NCBI RefSeq assembly: GCF_005239225.2
Contig: NC_133293.1
Span: forward strand, 4,526,001 to 4,590,000
Direction: 5' to 3'
DNA: 64,000 nt
Origin: Populus alba
Taxonomy: Eukaryota; Streptophyta; Magnoliopsida; Malpighiales; Salicaceae
Every line of letters starts with the position of its first letter. Position 1 is the first letter of the stretch. Shown here one piece after another: positions 25,000 to 34,900 of the stretch. The position numbers and the translations under genes were made by a program. The notes beneath the pieces were generated by a model. That model had not been told where the DNA came from and ran no database searches. It saw only the letters and a program-made list of their open reading frames with translations.

Positions 25000-25117
25000 T
25001 TATTCGACAGAAACTTGTCAGGTAAATGTGAAATGTAAGTTTTTCAGTTTCCAAATATATTTTCCGCTAGGTCAGGCTTCGACTGGTGAGGTAGCGGTTA
25101 CTGACTTTACCCCCGCA

Positions 25118-25545
25118 ATGGCTGAGCCTCCAAACCAAACACACCGTCCACAACAACCGCTTCACCAGATCGATGCAGATGAGGACGATGACAACGTTAA
25201 GCAACTCAAACAATGCTCCTCTCTCTACCTCTTTCTACAGGTATTATATCCCACTATATATATATAAAGTTCTAAAACCCTAAACCCAGCGAGGGAGTTT
25301 CCATAAGTCACTGATTTGCATAAACCCATTTTTTTTTTCTTATAATTCTCAGGAATGCCTTGTTAATTCCAACAGGAACTGGAAGTCTTGCCAAAAGGGT
25401 ATGCTATAATTTTATTTTTTTGCTTGATTCTGCATCATTTCTTTTGAAGAAGTGCGTACATATGACGTGCTTGTTAAAATGCTTCACAGAAGTTCATGCT
25501 TTGAAGGTTTGTAATGAGAGGATGAAGAATGACAAGGGGAAGTGA
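25118..25545 (+). CDS. Twin CX9C mitochondrial protein, COA4-like
   Basis: Exons are 25118-25240, 25353-25398 and 25490-25545, with GT-AG introns and matching phases, giving 74 aa. Four cysteines (33, 43, 54, 64) form two CX9C motifs: CSSLYLFLQEC and CQKEVHALKVC. Proteins with this coiled-coil-helix pattern are imported into the mitochondrial intermembrane space by the Mia40/Erv1 disulfide relay. The second helix, NWKSCQKEVHALKVCNE, resembles cytochrome c oxidase assembly factor 4, where DWRQC precedes a similar helix, so a role in complex IV assembly is likely but inferred. The first 30 residues are acidic and proline-rich. The start chosen is the first Met that keeps the whole helix pair. 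The donor of exon 2 splits the codon for Glu57. Confidence 0.85.
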
Positions 25546-26445
25546 CACAAGTGAGATTTCTGTAACTCAGAAGCTCCCATACAGTGACTAAATGACAGCT
25601 CACATGAACTCTTGACTTCAGCATTCTTGATTTCAGATTCTCCGGTTGGCAATTTTTGTAATGCAATAGATTGCCGTAAACATTTGAGCTATTCAAAAGA
25701 ACTAGGGCGTTTGCTTTTCTTTGTTCAAAGTTGTATCACAATTCATGAAACACGTTATTGTGTCCAATAAACAGGGTAATAAGAGATGAGAAATAGTTTT
25801 GTGCAGCGGGAATATAGGCACTGGGAATCACATATATGAAGTAATGCTTATCAGCCTGCGGGCTTGCAAAAGAAGAGGAGAAATAGACAGGGTAGAAGCC
25901 AGTTCTGCTAATTAGCATGTTGGCAATGACCTCGTGAAGTTGGGTTTCTAGGACATGATTTGCTGTGATAGTTATAGCATAGAAACTGCAATTACCGGCA
26001 TGCTTCCTTGATAGTGATCTTAGGGATTGGTGAGCTGGTGGCTCTTATTGAATCAAAAGCATTGCCGAAATTGGTTGAAATTTCTAATGATGCAAAAGAG
26101 AGAAGAACATTTGAATGGCTGTATCCAACTATGTAATTCAGAATTCTCTGTTTCCCTTTTATACATCAATTAACAACTAAATTGACTCGTGCAAGGCCTT
26201 GTTGCTTCGAGACTAGAGATGCAGATGCTCCTTGGTAATCGAAGCAATGCCTGCTCTTCCATCTCTATTGAAAATCTTTCATCTCTATTGAAAACTTGAG
26301 AATTAAATTTAAAATTTCTCTTGTATCACTGTTCGGTGAAAAGATTGTCACATTGCATCCAATACTGCTGTTTGCATACTTATTGGATTCTTCTACGATA
26401 CAACAGAAGGATGGACTTGGACAAGAAATCAACAATACAAGTTGA
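25546..26445. other. 3' flank of the CX9C gene, no second gene seen
   Basis: The first few hundred bases are probably the 3' UTR. Composition is more balanced than typical intergenic DNA up to about 26400, but I find no convincing open frame. A 20-base phrase around 'tcttccatctctattgaaaa' is duplicated near 26256-26295. Confidence 0.4.
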
Positions 26446-26757
26446 TAATCTATTTTTAACGGCCTAAAAAGTCCTTATAATCCACCTCTGTTTGGCACGT
26501 TGAAAGGAATAAACATGCCTTGAGTGAGGGCTGGGCAGTGTACCAAGCCTCGGGCATGTTGAATCTGGCGCTAGCTTGACCCAGATGCTATTAGGCCTGA
26601 TAGTGTGCCAAGTCCCGACATGCTGAGTAAGAGCGTCAAGCCTTGACGCATTGGGTCTGGTGCCAACCAGATCCAAATGTTATTGGGTTTAACAATATGC
26701 CAAGTCTTGGGCACGCTAGGTTTGATAGTATTCCAAGTTTCTGGCACGTCCAAGGGA
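26446..26757. repeat. Left part of a decayed LTR-like repeat array
   Basis: The text contains repeated phrases such as 'tgccaagtc' and 'ggcacgct/ggcacgtcc', with 'aagggaatg', the same vocabulary as the tandem units at 28206-28900. The hAT-type element at 26766 splits the array. The TG-rich start near 26445 could be an LTR end, but no partner LTR is seen. Confidence 0.45.
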
Positions 26758-26765
26758 ATGGTTAT

Positions 26766-28200
26766 TAGGGTTGTGCAAAAAAACTGGAAAACCGAATAAA
26801 CCGAGAAAACCGGAAAAAAATTAACCGAAAAAACCGAACAAAAAAAAACCCGATTAAACCGATTATAATAGTTAGAAAAAATCCCGGTTTGGTTCGGTTT
26901 TTGGTTTTGTAATGCAGGAACCGGTTAACTCGAACCGAACCGAACCGGTTCAAATAAAAAAAAAATAGTACTATAAATACCTTCCAAACCCATCTACAGT
27001 TCTCATTTCAGTCTCTTCTTCTAAGTTTCTAACCTAGCCGCCGCCCCCCCTCACTCCCTCCTGATTAAATCTTCATCTCCTCTATTCTCTCCCACCTTCA
27101 GTCTCTTCTTCTAACCTAACAAACCTAGCCGCCGCCCCCCTCACTCCCTCTTGATCAAATCTTCATCTCTATTCTCTCCCATCTACAGATCTGCTTTGTA
27201 GTTTCTTGTTCTAACCCTAACAAATCTAGCCGCCGCCCCCCTCCCTCTTGTTCAATCTCTCGTTCAGATCTTCATCTCTCCCATATAAAGATCTACTTTT
27301 TAGTTTATTCTTCCAACCCTAGCAAACCCAGCCGCCGCCCCCTCCCTCTTGTTCAATCTCTCAATCAAATCTTCATCTCTCAATTATCTGTCTCTAAATC
27401 AAAACTAGCAGTCGTTCCTTCAAGTTCTTTGCCTCTCCAAGTTGGATGAAAAATTTGATGCTTTCTATTCATTTCTAATTTTTTTCTTTTTAGTTTTTAT
27501 CAGTTTATATTAACCTATTTTGTTAAACTTTTCAGGTGAACTATTCAAGAGAACAAGATGCACTTTTAATGTCCATGCTTGCGTGCCTTAATAGTTGGTT
27601 TTTTTCTTTGCAGTTTCTTCTCACTTGGTTTCTGAGAAAATACAAGCAATAAAATGTTGAAGGCATTTGGTTTACTTAACAATAATATTAAAACAACAGT
27701 ATCTTTCCTTTTGTTTTGTTTTTGTGAATGCCGTGAGAGAGATAGTTGATGCATTTTATTTCAATTTCAAAGACTCTTGCAGATTGTATTTCTTTAATTT
27801 TATCAGAGGCATTGTTTTCTTGGTTTGTGTTATTTGATGTATAATTTTATTTTGGATTTTGATTAGAGTTGATTGGTTTGAGAAAACCACTGGGTGCAAA
27901 TTAAAAATATTTCTCCAGTCATTTGAGATAAATCCTAGTAAAGGAAAGTAAAACAATGAATATAGGTTTTTTATATCGATTATAAATTTACAAGCCTTTT
28001 AAATGACCCCATCAAAAGTTATAAAAAAGCCAAAAAAATTGAACTGGTTTTTTCGGTTTTTCTCTTTAATTAACTGAACCAAACCGAACTGAAACTGGTC
28101 GGTTTGAATCAGTTTCGGTTTTTTTTTTTTTTAAAAAAAATATTTGGTTTGGTTATTTTTTTAGAAGAAAACCGGACCGAACCGGAAATGCTCACCCCTA
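26766..28200. mobile_element. Non-autonomous hAT-type element (1435 bp)
   Basis: The left end reads TAGGGTTGTGC and the right end, read inward, TAGGGGTGAGC. The flanks are ATGGTTAT (26758-26765) and ATGGCTAT (28201-28208), an 8-base target duplication with one mismatch. TAGGGgTG termini with 8-base duplications are typical of the hAT superfamily. Subterminal regions (26780-26960 and 28030-28190) are dense in inverted copies of 'aaccgaaccg'/'cggttcggtt', likely transposase-binding sites. No transposase is encoded. The interior holds a pyrimidine-rich tandem repeat followed by gene-like but non-coding text. Confidence 0.8.
27001..27420. repeat. Pyrimidine-rich tandem repeat inside the hAT-type element
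   Basis: Four imperfect copies of a 90-110-base unit follow each other. Each contains 'ttctaac..aacctagccg', a CCGCCGCCCCC block, 'ctccctcttg' and 'aatcttcatctct'. They look like the transcribed leader of a highly expressed plant gene (CT-rich, with AACCCTA-like motifs) that was captured and then duplicated. No open frame follows that I can identify. Confidence 0.7.
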
Positions 28201-28205
28201 ATGGC

Positions 28206-28930
28206 TATCCTCGCTTGGGCATGCCTTGGGAATGCCCATCTTTATTTGGCACGCTCAAGAGAATGAGGTAATATGACTCTATTAAACATGTTAGACCCAA
28301 GATACTTGGACTACGTAGTTAATAAAGTCCAAGATAACATGGGTTTAGTAAACATATCAGACATTTGGATTTGGTAGTTAGCCAAGTTCAAGGTAACAAC
28401 CATCCTCTCTTGGCACACCCAAGAGAATGATCATCCTCTCTCGGTGCGTCCAATGGAATGATATAATTTGGGTCTAACAAACATTCCAGACCTAAGATAT
28501 TTGGACTTAGTAGTCAGCTAAATCCAAGACAATATAAGTTTAGAAAATATATCAGACGTAAGACACTTGATAGTTAGCCAAGTCTAAAGTATCGACCATT
28601 CTCCCTTAACATGCTTAAGGAAATAACTATCCTTCCCTGACATGCTTAAGAGAATGAGGTAATGTGGGTCGGACAAACATGCTAGATCCAAGATACTTGA
28701 ATTTAGCAGTCAACCAAGTCTAATATAGCGTGAGTTTAGCAAACATGTTAGACCTACACCTAAAACATTTGAACTTAATAGTTAATCAAGTCTAAGGTAA
28801 TGATTATCTTCCCATAGACATGCTTAAGTGAATGACCATTCTTCCTTGGCACATTCAAGGGAATAACCAACCTCCCTTGAGTCTAACCTTAAGGAAGAAC
28901 TCAGCCTCCGTGAGCTTAACTACATATGGT
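28206..28930. repeat. Degenerate tandem repeats of about 200 bp (LTR-like)
   Basis: Successive units start near 28206, 28401, 28597 and 28805. Each has 'atcctctcttggcac..ccaagagaatga', 'gggtctaacaaacat', 'agacctaagatacttggactta' and 'gtcagccaagtccaaggtaa' in that order, with many substitutions. The last unit is truncated. Together with 26446-26757 they form one array interrupted by the hAT-type element. Confidence 0.7.
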
Positions 28931-29300
28931 GTCTTAGACCCTAATCTCTCCACACTTTAGGTGTATAAAAGTCCTCCAAAGACTCATCATATTCCCATCA
29001 ACACATTAATATAGATGTAAGGGAAATTTATCCTTCATTAAATGCTATTAAGGTATGATTACATTCCAGACTCTTCTCTTCATAAAAAACAAGACTCGTG
29101 AGCTATAAGTACATCATAAGACCTTTAGAATAAAAGTTCACAATATTCATTTTTTTATTGTGTGTGTGTGTGTGTGTGTGTGTGTATTCAGAGCATATCT
29201 CTCTAGAATATTCTTTTATTTTTTCTCTCTAAAATGATAATTATTTAAGTATTAGAGAGTTCCCAATTTTCATTAAAAAAGACTTTTTACTGGTAATAGC
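28931..29300 (+). other. Possible LTR promoter and leader of the same repeat
   Basis: After the array the sequence passes through 'gagctataagtacatcataa' and AT-rich leader-like DNA to a (TG)n run at 29159-29185. This resembles the U3-R-U5 end of a plant LTR retrotransposon, but no primer binding site or internal gene is identifiable. Confidence 0.3.
29159..29185. repeat. (TG)n microsatellite
   Basis: This is a 27-base uninterrupted TG run. Confidence 0.95.
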
Positions 29301-30446
29301 TACAAGTTATCTCGGTCCACCAAGCATTAAGTATAATTTATCAACTATCTTGACAATAAAGAATGAATAAGATTGTTAGAATGAATTTTCCAACCTTGAT
29401 TTCTAGACTAGTTATATTTTTAGGACTTCTTCGCAAGTAAGAGTTTACTTTTGATTAGAAAAAATGGGAGGACGAATACTAACAATTGCAAGGCAAATGC
29501 ATCAATTTTACCAGCATTCATATGACAATTGGTGAGCACAACATCACTCAAAGCTCGCTATTATTGTGCTTATACAAGGCAATGGCTTCTATTGACTAGT
29601 TTTGCAGGCATCGGGGATTTATTGGCGTACATGAAAGCCTTATTCACTCCATCGAGGAGACACATGACATATCAGCTAGAATAATTTTGATAGAATGCTC
29701 GTCGCAGCTGTATTGTTCTATTGGAGGCTTCAACCCCTTACCACCTCCCCATCATGGTTGTTAAAATCACGAGTTGACTTTTAAAATCTTATGATTTTAC
29801 GAGCTAACATGTATATAATGTGTCAAATAGGGTTAAAACTTGAAATCGGTCAAACTCGGTCGAAAATGGTCAATTCGGTTAAAATCGGACCGATTTTATG
29901 AGTTTGATCGATTTTGAGTTTTAACCCACAAAAGTAAAAAAAATTACTGCCTCCCTATCCGAGTCTCGTGACATTTCACTACATAGTCCCCCCTCCCTAG
30001 TCTCCCCTTTCCCTGTTGCCCAAATCTCAAATTTTCAACATTAGTAGACTAACACCAGCATTAGAGGATCTTGAGTATGGGGAAGCCGTATACTATATTT
30101 TAGGTCGGGAAGGCATAATCGGAGGATCGAAACCATGGGTAGATAGAGGTAGATGGTGAGGAATAAAATGAGTAAAATAAGATATATGAATAATTATATA
30201 GATAGAAATACTGTGTTTTAGACTAACCATTATTAACAATAAAGAGAAACAACAAAGACTCATAGAGAACTTGAAATACATGTCGGGATATTTAGACATT
30301 ATTTCTAGGACTTGTTACTAACATAAAAAAAGGTGGAAGGTGAGGTGGCATGGGATAAAATTGATGTCATTTTGTATGTTTTCGTTCTCGTTGTCACGGG
30401 TTCATTGTATTGGTCTCTGTTAATTTTTTTTTGAAGTTGGTAGCTT
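29301..30446. other. Intergenic, with a repeat rich in 'aaatcggtc' phrases
   Basis: No gene is visible. Around 29755-29930 phrases such as 'aaaatcacgagttgac', 'gaaatcggtcaaactcggtc' and 'aaaatcggaccgatttt' resemble a common dispersed plant repeat. The rest has no recognisable content. Confidence 0.4.
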
Positions 30447-30630
30447 ATTTGATAGTGTGGTTGCGGTTATTTTTCAAATAACTTTTCGTGCCAAAATCCA
30501 TGCCAATGAATTTTTTTAAAATTATTTTTGACATCAGCACATCATCATATTAATTTGAAGTTAATAAAAAAGTAAAAAAAAATTTAAATTTTTTTAAAAG
30601 CGCTTTTGAAACGCAAAAACAAACAATAGA
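30447..30630. mobile_element. Second copy of the Tourist-like MITE
   Basis: This copy shares with 24789-24999 the ordered phrases 'gtggttgcggtt', 'ttttcgtgccaaaat', 'catgccaatga', 'ttttgacatcagcacatca' and 'aaaagcgcttttgaaacgc'. Ends are decayed and no TTA duplication can be set. Confidence 0.6.
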
Positions 30631-31012
30631 ATATTGTATCATCTTACTAGTTGTCTGCAGTGTGTTTCAAGACCTGTTCTCTAGAAAATATTCTGAAACT
30701 CTATCAATAAAACATAGTTGTTTAATCTTTTTTTTTTCTTTTCATATTTTTAAGTTATTTAAACCATGTATGAATTTTAATTTGAATTATATATTTTAAG
30801 ATGTTTGGATATTTGTATTGTTTATTTCATTTTTATTTTTATTTTGTTATATTATTATTTACGACTAAAATTATTAATATATAATTAGTTAAAATATTTT
30901 TTTTATAATTTTATAATTATAATTCGAGTTTATATTGTATATTTCATATCATGTTAAAAAAATATTTTTGACAACCTTCTCCCTGCAATCCTTATTGGCT
31001 GCACAGAGGAGA
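30631..31012. other. AT-rich intergenic DNA
   Basis: No gene or defined repeat is seen between the MITE copy and the MsrB relict. Confidence 0.5.
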
Positions 31013-31254
31013 TTAATCAGCAGGAACAAACTTGATTGAGATGCTGTTGACACAATGGCGTTCGTCAGCTGGAGTCTCGCAACCCTCGCCCTTGAAACCG
31101 TGACCCGGCCCCCCACAAGCTGAGCATGTGATCTCCGTCCTCCTCCCATCAGGGATTTATGGCTGCAGGGAAACCTTCATGGAAAGCAGGCCAACCACAG
31201 CCAGAGTTGAATCCCAGTAGTGGAATTGTAAGGTGGCGTTCCACAACCAGCACA
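31013..31254 (-). pseudogene. Methionine sulfoxide reductase B fragment, frameshifted
   Basis: MsrB reduces methionine-R-sulfoxide in proteins. On the minus strand the fragment begins CAGCGTPPYNSTT near 31254, shifts frame around 31209-31219, and continues [19 protein letters not shown]. It then meets a stop and resumes in another frame as [14 protein letters not shown], then [20 protein letters not shown] and [10 protein letters not shown] before a stop at 31013. Both zinc CxxC pairs and the catalytic RHCVN cysteine are recognisable. The usual GGHLGHVF is damaged to GGPGHGF (one codon lost). The N-terminal third is not found upstream, where a splice-acceptor-like 'caacag' precedes the first codon, so the piece looks like a decayed exon of a duplicated gene, not a processed copy. 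Two frame breaks make it non-functional. Confidence 0.8.
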
Positions 31255-31917
31255 GCTGTTGTCTTTTCTGCTACTAATATCGCTAATGTCTAGCCCCTAC
31301 CTCTTCTTCAACATCATCGTCACAGCATTCACTAGAGCATTACTGCTGTTATCTTCCGTCCATTCACGCGCTCTCCATGAATCAGTTGTTTTCTCACCAG
31401 TGAGTGTTCCTTACCTTCACACTCTTCTTCAAACTTAATACCACGAACCCATCACTCAGAATCACCACCTCCGCTTCAGGAAATTTTCTGAATTTGTTTG
31501 GTATAAATCTTTGGATGGAAACCCAGAAATACAAGGATATGTTCAGATATCTGTGAAGGGTACTGTCCCTGAAGTTCAGGACACGGTTGTAGCCACTCTG
31601 TTTATTGAGCCATTCCGTCTTGGCATTCATGGGTTTGGGTCCGGCCCATGAAAGAGATTCTCAAACCCACTACCCGGCCCAGAAAGCGAGTGTTTTCTGA
31701 AGAGAACAACAATAAGAATGACGCCATTTTAACCCCAATTTAAAATCCGAGAAGCCGAGCAATGAGTACCTCCTCCACTGAATTCAAATAAAAGACGGCC
31801 AGTCCACGGCGGAGTATCAGTTTCCAAACCGAGCGGAGTTGCTGTGATCACCGTCATTAAATAAAACAGATAGACAGACAGATGCTCTTGGTTAGTTGAA
31901 AGAAGGAAGAAAAGATA
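31255..31917. other. SAC3B upstream region
   Basis: This DNA lies between the MsrB relict and the SAC3B start. It is GC-balanced and has open frames on both strands around 31394-31690, but none shows a family signature. The part next to 31918 is the probable 5' UTR and promoter of SAC3B. If more of the MsrB gene survives, it would be here, but I could not recognise it. Confidence 0.35.
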
Positions 31918-34900
31918 ATGTCTTCAGGGTTTGGAAAGAAAGCAGGACCAACCCCATCTTCATTATCCGAATCTCCTTTCGGTCCTCCTCAGCCGCCTTT
32001 TCCCCGTTTCCCCCCAAGGTACTCTCGTGCCTTTTCTATTATTATCTATTTCAACTCATTAATGCTGATCAATTTCAATTTCACCCAACTTCGTAAAATC
32101 TCTGCTCAGCTTAAGGTTCTGTGCCCTACGTGATCCTTTGGTGGTTAGAGACAGTTATGAAATTATTGTTATTTTAATCATAGGGGTTCGGAAGCTGTGC
32201 GGTCACTGCCGATAACTTATCAAGACCCTTTTCTTGCTACCACTCCTTACCAATCAACCGGGATCCCCAGGTTATAAAAACTCTACTCTTTTTCCTCATT
32301 TTCCCAATATATGTCTAGAGGGAAAAAAAAGAAAGAAAGCGTTGCGTTTTTTTTTTTTCTTGTTAGTGGATTTTGTTTTGGTAATAGGAGGCCGGAAGCT
32401 GTTGAAAGATCACGGTCGCCTCCATCCCGTCCGACTACTACCCCTTCTTACCCATCCAGTGAGCCCTCGTTCAATCAGTTTCCTCCTTCTAGACGGGTCA
32501 ATGAGCAGGGATCCTTGTTTAATGATGCTTCTGCAGTCGCATCATTTGTTGCTTCACGTAATTCTGGAACTATTGTAACTGCTAAAGGTGCTAGATTTCA
32601 GGACCTGAAGAGGGCCAGATCACCTCCTCCACATTCTATTGATGAAGGCATTGCGAGAAATCCCACTCAAAATTTCATTCCAAGGTAAGGTGTTCTTGTT
32701 TTTCTTTTATTTTTACATAAGCATTCTCTATGCAAATCCAATTAACGGATTACTACTTTGGAATTTGCACCAGGTTTTATTTGACAATTTCCCATTATGT
32801 CACTTTGGTTTTCCATTTCATTTCATGACTATTCCTAGAACTGGTATTAGTTGTCATAGTGCTTTGCTGAAGTTTACACCCATTGTGCTTATTTGGAAGT
32901 TCCACATTCAGAATTGTCTCAAATCTGGGAGCTTGGAGGCATCTCCTTGGTTCTACAGATTTTCACTCCAGTTACTTTTGCATTGGTCAAATGGAAAAGG
33001 TGGGTTAGGGCATGGGGTAGTGCTCAACTGAATTTCCAACCTTCAGGCTCATGACATGGGATGGAACCTTGACTTCTCCATTTTAGAAAGGGAGAGTGGG
33101 AGACATTATCTTGCTACAAATGGCTGTAGTATAAAGGGATGCTTACGTCCTCACTTTTTAATTTTGTATTTTAATTGAAATCACTTTTCATTCTCTGTTT
33201 TTTTGGGAAAGATTGTACCTTTTTACTCATGTCTCCTTTTTCTCACTCTCTATAAAATCCTAGATCTTTTGTTTTGCTTTTGCGATCTTCCTCAGTTATC
33301 ATTAGTTGTATTTAAATATTTTGTTTAATGGTTTTGGACAGATTCATGTCTTTTTTAAGAAGTATGTTGCAAGCTTATTGGGAGACTTCTGACTTTTCTT
33401 CGTTGCTTGATCTGGTAGCCCTTCAGATTTTCATGCTGGCAGTGGGAATCACTCAGTACCACCAAGAACAAGATCACCTCCTTTGGCTTTTGAAAGCAAT
33501 AAAACAGCTAAGCATGCTAGTTATCCTTTTGGCGAAGGCCAACAGTAAGTTTGAATTCTTTTGTTGTGTGCACATGTATGTAGGTGATTGTGTTGGTAGC
33601 ATGGATGATCACGACTGCATTATCAAGAAAATCATGAAAAAAATACCAGGCGATGGCAGAAACAAATTTAATCACTCATCTCGTAACTCATGCTTAGATG
33701 GTGCTTGTTTATCAAAACTATGTTTTTGTTTTTTGGTTTGGATGCATCCTTTATGTCTTTTATGGATGCTCATTAATGGTGAACTATTATAAAGATCATA
33801 TCTTGATATTGTTACAGCCAGTTGCTTCATTGACATGCATGGTTGTGCCTTCTTGGTTGGTGGAGGACACATGACAATAGATTTTTATGTACTGTATTGC
33901 TGACTTTCCTACAGTTATCTCTTTGAAAGTGATTCTGTTAATTGTTGTACAGGCCTACTTTGCCTCCATCTGCATGGGATGATCAGCCCAAGTTGCCAGG
34001 AAATTACCCTGACTTGCTGGCTCACCAAGACCCATCAGTCCTATCTTATGCAGGCTCTCACGATTCTATCCATGCCTCAAAGAGAACTAGGTCACCGCCT
34101 GTTTCACAAGCTACTGAAGTTCCACATAATAACAATCTTCCTGTTCAAAAGGAATATAAAAGGTGATTCACAAATGTAATAGCTCACATCAGTTTTCCTA
34201 GGACCATATATCTGGTAGCAGTATTGAGAGAGCTGCTTGGAGTTGGATTTTGAGTTAGAATCTTTGTGTTGATTCTTCTATTTACGAACCTCAAGTGTGC
34301 TTTTGAATACTATTTCGAATTTAAATGTAAGAAACTTTAGAATAACAAAGCAATATCATGTTTTTTTCTTCATCACTGTTTTCTGCCAGCATTTTCATAT
34401 GAGAAACGACAACTTTTAATAACTTTAGGAATTCAAGAGAGTAGTGGGGAAGATAATGATATAATCTTGCTCTTTTGTACTTAAAGTAGACACTTTGCTA
34501 GACAACCTTTAGATATTCAACAAGTTTATAGATGTTGCAAATGGGAATCTAATGATCTGTGTAGTGATTAAATAGGAAACTGATTTTCACACATGGATGC
34601 ATCAAGCTTTCTCTTCATACTGGCTGTTAGTCATATTTTCCCCTTTCCACACCTCTATAAGCTGATTGTGCGCCTCCTTTGCCAGGACTTCTGTGTCTCC
34701 TCCTAGGTTAGTTAGTAGGTCAAATGCTAGTTTCAGCACCTCAAATTCTCAAATTCCTCAAAGGAATTTTCTGTCTGTAAATGCTACTGTTGATGCCACT
34801 CCCACCAAGACCACCAGCTTTGCTATGTCAAAAAGAACAAGATCACCACCTTTCCCTTTAGTTGATAAAGTCTCTCTGGAAAACTCATATTCCACCCAAG

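Noticed and set aside
31394..31690. Open frames on both strands upstream of SAC3B
   Set aside because: Neither translation shows a recognisable family. The region may include lost MsrB exons, but I could not support it.
33328..33792. Plus-strand 154-codon open frame
   Set aside because: It spans SAC3B exon 4 and part of the next intron in the wrong frame. The right frame gives an RSPP-containing exon with matching phase.
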